From a virus, in the IMG/VR virus record IMGVR_UViG_3300035184_001953, positions 1 to 29,594 of that record: a stretch of 29,594 bases of DNA; one strand, given 5' to 3'. The stretch's first letter is position 1. Every line of letters starts with the position of its first letter. A program made the translations under genes and the position numbers. Below, in pieces: positions 24,275-29,594 of this stretch. The notes under the pieces were generated by a model. That model did not search any database, was not told where the DNA came from, and saw only the letters and a program-made list of their open reading frames with translations.

Positions 24275-25975
24275 TTAAATAATTGTTTTTTTAACAATAT
24301 AATTTCCAAGTACAAGAGTGTCCATTTCACAATTTAGGAATGTTTTTATTGCATCTTCTGGTGTAAGAGCCATTGTTTGGTCTTTTAGATTGAATGATGT
24401 ATTAATAACAATTGGGTATTCGTTATCTACTTTAAGTTGCTCAAGTAAAGAATAAATTCTTGGATTAGATTTAGAATCTAAACTTTGTATTCTTGCCGAA
24501 TTATCGATATGAGTTATAGCAGGAAGTTTATCTATAAACTCATCTTTAACTTTAACTACTTGATTCATATAAGGAACAACTCTTTGATATTTAAAATATT
24601 TTACCTGTTCTCCTTTTATAATCATTGGTGCAAATGGTCTAAATCCCTCTCTCTTTTTAATCATCATATTTAAACGAGATTTCATTTGAGGGTCTCTTGG
24701 GTTTGCTAAGATAGAACGATTGCCCAATGCTCTTGCACCAAATTCCATTCTCCCATCAAACCAACCAATGATATTACCTTCAGTAATTTCTTTTGAAATG
24801 GTTTTAATTAATTCCGTATCAAATACATACTCACTATAAACATATTTACTAAATGAATTTAGTGCAGATTTAATTTTATCTTTAGAATATTCTGGTCCTA
24901 GGTATGGATTAGTATTTATTTTTCTTATAGATACATTATTCTCATAGTAATTATTAAGAGCACATCCTATTGCAGAACCCGCATCTGATGGTGCTGGTGG
25001 AATCCATAAGTTATTGTAAGAAGTTTGTTTTAGTATCTTACCATTTGCAGTTCCATTATATGCACACCCCCCACTTAAACATAAATTTCGTGATGGTGAT
25101 AATTTATATGCTTTATCTAATAAGCTAAAGAAATATTTTTCGTATATAGATTGTACGGCTGCAGCTAAATCTTTGTGTTCCTGTGTAAGTGGTTCTTCTG
25201 GTAATCTATTTTCGATTCCAAGTTCCATTCCAAGTTTTTCATTAAACATATGTGTATCTGAATATTCATATGTAAAGAAATCCATGTTTAATTTAAAACT
25301 ACCGAGGTGATTAGTGATAATAGAATCAAACTTATCTATGTATTTAGATGAATCTCCATATGGTGCTAATCCCATCATCTTATACTCACCCTCATTTGGT
25401 TTAAATCCAAGAAATGCAGTCATGGTAGAATAAAACATTCCAAGTGAATGTGGAAATTTAATTGATTCTAATTTTGTAAGAGTGTTTCGTTTTCCTTCGT
25501 ATATTGTGGTTGTTTCCCACTCACCAACTCCATCAACCGAAACTATGATAGCATCGTTATATGGTGAAGTGTAATAAGAATATGCTGCATGAGATAGATG
25601 ATGTTCTGTAAATGAAACATTTGTTTCTTTACCAACATATAAGTTTATATCTTGAATTAAATCAATATAAGATTCTTTGTTTCTCTTAATAATGTTTCGT
25701 CTATTAAAGTAATTTAATAAACCACCCTTTTTTGTAGAGGTTTCTATTCTATCTATTTTTTCAAATGGTATTTCATAAAAACAAATATCATTCAAATCAT
25801 CTTTGGTTATACTATATTCTTGCAATAACCATTTGATTGTGTTATGTGGAAATGAAGAATCATGTTTTATGCCTGTAAATCTTTCTTCTTCACACGCACC
25901 CAATACTATACCGTCTTTTATTAGAGTTGCCGCTGAATCGTGGTAACCACAACTAATTCCTAATATGTAACCCAT
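24275..25975 (-). CDS. Carbamoyltransferase, NodU/CmcH family
   Basis: 566 aa, full length for the family. The N-terminal Kae1-like domain has ILGISCGYHDSAATLI (4-19) and EEERFTGIKHD (29-39), then TEHHLSHAAYSYY (123-135) with the metal-binding HxxxH, SVDGVGEWETT and SLGMFYSTMTAFLGF. SGGCAYNGTANGK lies at 301-313. The C-terminal YrdC-like domain has GWFDGRMEFGARALGNRSIL (404-423) and REGFRPFAP. Such enzymes make carbamoyl-AMP from carbamoyl phosphate and ATP and pass the carbamoyl group to a hydroxyl, usually of a sugar. The phage acceptor is unknown: a surface sugar, a hypermodified base or a small metabolite. Relatives occur in cyanophages. It ends the early-class unit that starts at 27625; no SD precedes the ATG. 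Confidence 0.92.
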   Translation of the reverse strand: MGYILGISCGYHDSAATLIKDGIVLGACEEERFTGIKHDSSFPHNTIKWLLQEYSITKDDLNDICFYEIPFEKIDRIETSTKKGGLLNYFNRRNIIKRNKESYIDLIQDINLYVGKETNVSFTEHHLSHAAYSYYTSPYNDAIIVSVDGVGEWETTTIYEGKRNTLTKLESIKFPHSLGMFYSTMTAFLGFKPNEGEYKMMGLAPYGDSSKYIDKFDSIITNHLGSFKLNMDFFTYEYSDTHMFNEKLGMELGIENRLPEEPLTQEHKDLAAAVQSIYEKYFFSLLDKAYKLSPSRNLCLSGGCAYNGTANGKILKQTSYNNLWIPPAPSDAGSAIGCALNNYYENNVSIRKINTNPYLGPEYSKDKIKSALNSFSKYVYSEYVFDTELIKTISKEITEGNIIGWFDGRMEFGARALGNRSILANPRDPQMKSRLNMMIKKREGFRPFAPMIIKGEQVKYFKYQRVVPYMNQVVKVKDEFIDKLPAITHIDNSARIQSLDSKSNPRIYSLLEQLKVDNEYPIVINTSFNLKDQTMALTPEDAIKTFLNCEMDTLVLGNYIVKKTII

Positions 25976-25989
25976 TGATAATTTATTTA

Positions 25990-26742
25990 CTATAAGTAAT
26001 CTGTATCTATAAAATCATTTTTTACTTCCACACCAAACTTTGCTTTCTGTGTTCTAAAATCACCATGTTCAAGGTAATCATTTAACATTTTCTTTTGATG
26101 TACTTTCATTACATTAACAACCTTAGTAATATAATGTGTTTTACAATCGGTCATTTCTCTAATTAAAAGATATAGATGTTTCTTATTAAAGTTTTCTATA
26201 TGTTCACTTCTCCTAAATAATTCCAATACAGCATCCGCTATTTGCAAATCTCGTTTCTTGGTGAATATAGTATTTAAATTACTATCCCAAAATTCTAACA
26301 TCAGACGTTTAAAATCTTTAAATTCATCATTTTCTTCAACTTCAGTAAAATCATTTTCAGGATTCCAAGTTTCAGGCATCTGTGAAAGTAAGTTATTTTG
26401 CTTCCATCTTTTATAGTTACCATTATTCTTTAAAATTAAATGGTTCTTTGCTATAATAGTAAAGTAAGAAAATGCCCTACCTTTACCAGGTTTAAACATA
26501 TGCATTTTTTCTACCATTGTAGAAACTACTTCTGTTTGAATATCTTTTTTTGGTACATCGAAATATGAAAACTTGAAAGTATTAAGAACATTTTCTGCAA
26601 GTTTTTCGAATGGGTATTTGATTCCTTCTTCATATATGATGGACCTTTCTTCAAAATCTTCACTAGCATTATATTTTATTATTGCATCCTGTGCAGGTGT
26701 ACCAAAATAAATTTTGGATTTTTTCCTTCTTTTTTTCGCCAT
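25990..26742 (-). CDS. 55: Late-transcription sigma factor, gp55-like
   Basis: 250 aa. The region-2-like core is visible as SYFDVPKKDIQTEVVSTMVE (59-78), then KMHMFKPGKGRAFSYFTIIAKN (79-100), where PGKG-AFSYF is the hallmark of T4 gp55 relatives. The N-terminus is Lys/Arg-rich. Residues 160-250 add helices not present in the 185-aa T4 protein. gp55 replaces the host sigma and, with a sliding clamp and gp33, directs RNA polymerase to late promoters. Here a plausible target is the six-copy TATATTTATA element. The gene starts with a TAATG overlap on the 91-aa gene and is driven by an early-class promoter, as expected for the switch protein. Confidence 0.85.
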   Translation of the reverse strand: MAKKRRKKSKIYFGTPAQDAIIKYNASEDFEERSIIYEEGIKYPFEKLAENVLNTFKFSYFDVPKKDIQTEVVSTMVEKMHMFKPGKGRAFSYFTIIAKNHLILKNNGNYKRWKQNNLLSQMPETWNPENDFTEVEENDEFKDFKRLMLEFWDSNLNTIFTKKRDLQIADAVLELFRRSEHIENFNKKHLYLLIREMTDCKTHYITKVVNVMKVHQKKMLNDYLEHGDFRTQKAKFGVEVKNDFIDTDYL

Positions 26743-27017
26743 TATAGTTCTTTGTTTAAGTCTTCTATTATTTTTTTAATCTCAGTAAAACTCACACCAA
26801 CTTCATCATCCATTTCGAATGCTTGTTTGTTATCGAGTCTTCTCATTCCATCAAGAGCGTTCTGTACGTTCTCTCTTGTTGAAAGTATAGTATTAATTAC
26901 CCTATCTTCAAGTTGTTCGTTTTGTTTTAATAGGTTTCGAACACCTATTAGTAGTACAATGTTTACGAGTACTGAAATTCCCATAACTATATTATGGGTA
27001 GTTAATAATTCTATCAT
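26742..27017 (-). CDS. Membrane-anchored coiled-coil protein, 91 aa
   Basis: 91 aa. A hydrophobic segment at about 9-27 (IVMGISVLVNIVLLIGVRNL) is followed by a charged coiled coil (KQNEQLEDRVINTILSTREN) and an acidic end (EMDDEVGVSFTEIKKIIEDL). The likely topology is N-terminal anchor with a cytoplasmic helical domain. I do not recognise a function; similar small proteins sit beside gp55 in other T4-like marine phages as far as I recall. Start and stop overlap both neighbours (ATGA with the transglycosylase, TAATG with the sigma gene), so translation is coupled. Confidence 0.65.
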   Translation of the reverse strand: MIELLTTHNIVMGISVLVNIVLLIGVRNLLKQNEQLEDRVINTILSTRENVQNALDGMRRLDNKQAFEMDDEVGVSFTEIKKIIEDLNKEL

Positions 27018-27625
27018 GATTGTATTTTTAATTTAATTTCATAACCACTAAACTTATTCATATAAGAAGTGATTTTTGTTCCATTGCCATCTCTAAAAAC
27101 TTTACCATTCTTAAAGTATCGTTTTACAGAACCTTGTCCTCCAAGATGTGCAGCTGCTAATATTCCACTTTCAGTAATTAACATACCATTAATAGTTTGA
27201 CCATCAAATACATCAATATACTTTTGTAATCTTTTTTTGTTGTGTAATAATAAAGCTAACATTGCTTCTTCTTGTAGTTGTGGGTTAGATAAGAATTCAG
27301 TTCTTGTTACTTTGAATCCTATTGTTTTCAGAGTACTTTTTCCAAATTGATACTTACCCATGTATCCCCATTTGTTTGTTATGTGATATCTATTACCACT
27401 TTCTCTGAATCCTATTGCATCTAAAAAGTTTTTTAACTCTTCTCTGTGATGTTGTTCTTTTCGAAGTTTTTCTTCTTCTATTTTACAAAGTGAATCTTGT
27501 CTTGCTTTTTCTATATTGCTTAACTCAAGTTTTTGAGTAGATTCCATGTCCTTTGTTACTGCAATATCAATCATTCCAAACGAACAAAGTGAAATGATTA
27601 CTGCGAATATTAGTTGCTTTTTCAT
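27014..27625 (-). CDS. Lytic transglycosylase-like peptidoglycan hydrolase
   Basis: 203 aa. The N-terminus is a signal peptide or anchor (MKKQLIFAVIISLCSFGMID). A charged helix (30-66) leads to the SLT-like fold: FLDAIGFRESGNRYHITN (67-84) with the catalytic-type E75, GYMGKYQFGKSTLKTIG (87-103), then ILAAAHLGGQGSVKRYF (155-171). This order of motifs, E, GxxGxYQF and AAHxGG, is that of lysozyme-like transglycosylases. It would cleave the glycan backbone of peptidoglycan in the periplasm and could be the endolysin. The built-in export signal means it may not need a holin. GGGAG lies 6 nt before the ATG. An early-class promoter lies 33 bp upstream, which is early for a lysis enzyme. Confidence 0.8.
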   Translation of the reverse strand: MKKQLIFAVIISLCSFGMIDIAVTKDMESTQKLELSNIEKARQDSLCKIEEEKLRKEQHHREELKNFLDAIGFRESGNRYHITNKWGYMGKYQFGKSTLKTIGFKVTRTEFLSNPQLQEEAMLALLLHNKKRLQKYIDVFDGQTINGMLITESGILAAAHLGGQGSVKRYFKNGKVFRDGNGTKITSYMNKFSGYEIKLKIQS

Positions 27626-27657
27626 AAGGTCTCCCTTTTATTTAAACATATTATTCT

Positions 27658-27687
27658 ACTAATATACGAAAATTAATTCATATATCC
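27658..27687 (-). promoter_or_regulatory. Early-class phage promoter, copy C (transglycosylase-gp55-carbamoyltransferase)
   Basis: The minus strand starts GGATATATGAATT and ends TTTTCGTATATTAGT. The -7 box is TATATTAG, one base off the other copies; TTAG precedes the GGATAT block. It occupies the gap between the 83-aa gene and the transglycosylase gene. Confidence 0.7.
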
Positions 27688-27707
27688 TAATAAAATGTTA
27701 TATATTT

Positions 27708-27959
27708 TTAGGCTTCTCCATGTGGTCCAAAGTACATGGAACTGGTAACTAAGTCTTCTTCATCGTTTTCTAAAGATACGTTATCAATAGATTTAATGAT
27801 ATCTTGAACATCATCAAGATTATTTTCAATTTTAAGTTCAAACTCTTCTTCTGTAACTATATCATTTTCAATCAGAATGCTTATAAGAGTTTGTATGACG
27901 ATATTTTGTGTTAACAATCTATCGTTTAGTTTTTTTATCTGTATTGATATTGAGTTCAT
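27708..27959 (-). CDS. Hypothetical acidic protein, 83 aa
   Basis: 83 aa, acidic and mainly helical, with no recognised domain. It starts with a coiled-coil-like helix (SIQIKKLNDRLLTQNIVIQT), has an acidic middle (EEEFELKIENNLDDVQDIIK) and ends MYFGPHGEA. No membrane segment or Cys. Its ATG lies 41 nt inside the 3' end of the 88-aa gene; no other start exists in the frame, so the overlap is real and implies coupling. It is the last gene of the unit begun at 29511. Confidence 0.6.
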   Translation of the reverse strand: MNSISIQIKKLNDRLLTQNIVIQTLISILIENDIVTEEEFELKIENNLDDVQDIIKSIDNVSLENDEEDLVTSSMYFGPHGEA

Positions 27960-28185
27960 CTAATAATTCCTTTATGGAATTTGGACTATCTTCTCCGTAG
28001 ATTAAATCTCCAAATGCCTTTGTTATTGATTTGTTAGTATAACCTATTGTAGATGCAAGTCTAACGCAAACTACTTTGAATTCGTGGATATCCATATCAT
28101 CTGGCATATCTAATTCAATTTTGCTTACTTCCCTATTGTGTTCAATGTAATCTTTATCTGTATATGTAAATATAAGTTTTGCCAT
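27919..28185 (-). CDS. Hypothetical protein, 88 aa
   Basis: 88 aa, not recognised. A short beta start (KLIFTYTDKDYIEHNREVSK) is followed by IELDMPDDMDIHEFKVVCVR and LASTIGYTNKSITKAFGDL, a compact alpha/beta pattern that looks like a single small domain. The single Cys is at about residue 40. It lies 12 bp after the deformylase stop and has no ribosome site, which suggests reinitiation. It could be a small regulatory protein of early infection; there is no sequence proof of this. Confidence 0.65.
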   Translation of the reverse strand: MAKLIFTYTDKDYIEHNREVSKIELDMPDDMDIHEFKVVCVRLASTIGYTNKSITKAFGDLIYGEDSPNSIKELLDELNINTDKKTKR

Positions 28186-28197
28186 GTTTTGTTTAAA

Positions 28198-28815
28198 TTA
28201 TAAGATTTCAGCTCCTACTGATAATAGAGGTTCTGCTTTTTTGTACTTCATGAATTCAGTAGAACCATCTGATAGTTTTACCATTACTCTTTCGTTTCTT
28301 CCATATTTCTTTGCTCGTACAAATGTTGTACTATATCTTCTTTCGGAATCTGTTATAAGAATCCCATTGAGATGGTCTATCTCGTGTTGAGCACAAACAC
28401 ATTCTAATAGCCCCTCATCAGAAAAGAACTCATTAGAATCTTTCCATTCAGAATCTACTTTATCGGCACTAAATTCTACTATGCCTAAATTATCTGTTTC
28501 AACCGAAAATGATTTATGTCTTACTGTTTTAACTGGCTTTTTCATTGTCTTATCTAATGATAAACACTGCTCTACATATGCAACTGTTTCTTTCGATACA
28601 TTAACAACTCTTGGATTTATTAATACAAGAGGTTCTTTAACATTGATTACACACGCACGAGTATTTAACCCGATTTGATTTGCAGATAAACCAACACCAC
28701 CATGTTTGGTAAGTTCTGTTAAAAGTGTAGTTGATATTGATTCAATTTCTTCTACACTAATTGGAGTTATCTCTAACGGTCGTTTTAATTGGTTTATATT
28801 TTTAACTAATTTCAT
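28198..28815 (-). CDS. def: Peptide deformylase
   Basis: 205 aa. All three deformylase motifs are present: HGGVGLSANQIG (38-49; consensus GxGLAAxQ), EQCLSL (82-87; consensus EGCLS, with Q in place of G and the metal ligand C84) and CAQHEIDHLNG (141-151; HExxH, H144, E145, H148). The enzyme removes the formyl group from new proteins; in cyanophages it is thought to support synthesis of host proteins during infection. The C-terminal 45 residues extend beyond the minimal phage form. It overlaps the preceding 75-aa gene by 14 nt. Whether the Gly-to-Gln change reduces activity is unknown. Confidence 0.93.
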   Translation of the reverse strand: MKLVKNINQLKRPLEITPISVEEIESISTTLLTELTKHGGVGLSANQIGLNTRACVINVKEPLVLINPRVVNVSKETVAYVEQCLSLDKTMKKPVKTVRHKSFSVETDNLGIVEFSADKVDSEWKDSNEFFSDEGLLECVCAQHEIDHLNGILITDSERRYSTTFVRAKKYGRNERVMVKLSDGSTEFMKYKKAEPLLSVGAEIL

Positions 28816-29029
28816 CGAATAAATTTAATTGATTTGTAACTTTTTTTCTTGTTGAAGAAGGTTGTCCCCATCCTCTAACATAAACCGTATTACCCTTATC
28901 TGGTGATTCAAATATTTTTATGTCTTTATGTTCTTCTAAAATTTTTTCTCTTCGTAAGTAAATATTTCTTACTGCGTTTCCCAATTCCATATCGTTTGGA
29001 AACTCTTTTACTAATTTCTCTATATCCAT
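28802..29029 (-). CDS. Hypothetical protein, 75 aa
   Basis: 75 aa, starting MDIEKLVKEFPNDMELGNAV at ATG 29029, which overlaps the stop of the cytidylyltransferase gene as TAATG. A longer frame from TTG 29065 would add 12 residues but overlaps the neighbour by 37 nt, so I prefer the ATG. The product is charged, helical at first (NIYLRREKILEEHKDIK) and then GNTVYVRGWGQPSSTRKK with an NQLNLFDEIS end. The closing QLNLFDE resembles the clamp-binding motif QxxLFD found at the C-terminus of proteins that bind DNA sliding clamps. This is suggestive only. Confidence 0.65.
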   Translation of the reverse strand: MDIEKLVKEFPNDMELGNAVRNIYLRREKILEEHKDIKIFESPDKGNTVYVRGWGQPSSTRKKVTNQLNLFDEIS

Positions 29030-29511
29030 TATTCTGCTATGTTTAAATATTTTTCTAATAACCAAGATGATGATTGAATCTTTTCACCCAATCCCCATAC
29101 TGAATCTATTCCATATGAGTTACATACATCGTTCTCTGGTGTAGTTGTTTCTGTTCTATCTCCACCATTACCAAATGCCATTTTACCGTTTATATCATCA
29201 CTATATGTAGCATGCCATTTGTGTTTTGCATGGTCAATAAAATCAATTGCGGTATCATCACCATGTATAAGTGGATTCATTACATAAACATAATCTACAT
29301 CTCTTAATGATTCCATGATAAACTTTCGTTCCCCTTCTTTCATAAAAGATTTACCTTTTTTTCTATATAACCACTTATCGTTATTTAATCCAATCCAAAC
29401 CTCATCAGCTACTTCTTTAGCTTTATTAATACACTCAATGTGTCCTTTATGCACAGGGTCAAATCCCCCACTTAATAGTATTACTTTATATTTTTTAGTC
29501 ATCTTAATCAT
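29029..29511 (-). CDS. Cytidylyltransferase-fold nucleotidyltransferase
   Basis: 160 aa. The nucleotide-binding motif GGFDPVHKGHIECI is at 15-28 (HxGH, H21 and H24), followed by WIGLNNDKWLYRKKGKSF and ERKFIMESLRDVDYVYV. The C-terminal GEKIQSSSWLLEKYL (142-156) stands in for the ISSS/ISST loop of this superfamily. Relatives activate glycerol-3-phosphate, ethanolamine phosphate or heptose phosphate with CTP or ATP; the substrate here cannot be told. It may feed a surface-sugar or lipid pathway. The early-class promoter (29519-29548) ends so close to ATG 29511 that translation may start at the second ATG, 29502 (MTKKYK). No SD is visible at either. Confidence 0.8.
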   Translation of the reverse strand: MIKMTKKYKVILLSGGFDPVHKGHIECINKAKEVADEVWIGLNNDKWLYRKKGKSFMKEGERKFIMESLRDVDYVYVMNPLIHGDDTAIDFIDHAKHKWHATYSDDINGKMAFGNGGDRTETTTPENDVCNSYGIDSVWGLGEKIQSSSWLLEKYLNIAE

Positions 29512-29518
29512 TTGTTAT

Positions 29519-29548
29519 ACAAATATACGAAAAATATTTCATATATCC
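29519..29548 (-). promoter_or_regulatory. Early-class phage promoter, copy D (cytidylyltransferase-deformylase unit)
   Basis: The minus strand starts GGATATATGAAAT and ends TTTTCGTATATTTGT. It has the perfect TATATTTG box and TTAG before GGATAT. The predicted start site is only a few bases before ATG 29511, so the mRNA would be nearly leaderless or use ATG 29502. Confidence 0.75.
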
Positions 29549-29552
29549 TAAT

Positions 29553-29594
29553 TTATTTCCAATTAAATCCTGCACCCATATGTCCAAAACCAGC
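29553..29594 (-). CDS. C-terminal fragment of an unidentified gene at the window edge
   Basis: The minus frame enters at base 29594 and reads AGFGHMGAGFNWK, then TAA at 29553-29555. Only 13-14 residues are visible. The Gly/aromatic alternation could be the last strands of a beta-rich protein. It ends 5 bp before promoter copy D, a layout like that of copies B and C, which supports it being a real gene end. Confidence 0.4.
   Translation of the reverse strand, partial: AGFGHMGAGFNWK

Noticed and set aside
1-29594. tRNA genes, CRISPR arrays, insertion sequences, integrase or attachment sites
   Set aside because: None was seen on either strand; no clustered spaced repeats, transposase or recombinase motifs were found.

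Overview
This window looks like part of a tailed-phage genome with a T4-type contractile-tail (myovirus) gene set. Every gene I can support lies on the minus strand, so transcription runs from high to low coordinates. The DNA is very AT-rich, genes are packed tightly with ATGA/TAATG stop-start overlaps, and there are no rRNA, tRNA, IS or CRISPR features. The host is probably a marine-type Bacteroidota (Flavobacteriia-like). Two things point there: the early promoters carry TATATTTG, which matches the Bacteroidota -7 consensus TAnnTTTG, and the tail proteins carry the cysteine motif GCTDxxAxNYxxxAxxDDGSCxY, which is typical of secreted Bacteroidota proteins. The host is an inference, not a direct observation.

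Layout in transcription order. (1) 29594-27700: end of an unknown gene, then an early-type promoter driving a cytidylyltransferase-fold enzyme, a small unknown, peptide deformylase and two small unknowns. (2) 27690-24150: a second early-type promoter driving a lytic transglycosylase, a membrane/coiled-coil protein, a gp55-like late sigma factor and a NodU/CmcH-type carbamoyltransferase, closed by a terminator. (3) 24069-23238: a small secreted, probably outer-membrane beta-barrel protein and a short membrane protein, closed by a terminator. (4) 23166-4228: the tail/baseplate block: a helical protein, a gp5-like hub/spike, two unknowns, gp25, gp6, a DNRLRE-like protein, a coiled-coil protein, a 753-aa protein with Cys repeats, a 1889-aa modular protein and three further structural proteins. 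(5) 4225-2984: a late unit with a 59-aa protein, a sulfotransferase and a GIY-YIG endonuclease. (6) 2996-1: two early-type promoters, a DNA primase, and a recombination nuclease in which SbcD/gp47 and SbcC/gp46 appear fused in one frame.

The clearest unannotated signal is a two-class promoter code. A 30-bp element (GGATATATG, a variable AT spacer, then TTTCGTATATTTGT) occurs four times, before replication, metabolic and regulatory genes. A 10-bp element, TATATTTATA, occurs six times, always 19-33 bp upstream of the first gene of a tail or late unit. The gp55-like sigma gene sits in an early-class unit, so a normal early-to-late cascade can be read from this window alone. The second theme is surface chemistry: sulfotransferase, carbamoyltransferase, cytidylyltransferase, a phage-encoded outer-membrane-like protein, and host-like Cys repeats in the tail. 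The most unusual single gene is the SbcD-SbcC fusion.
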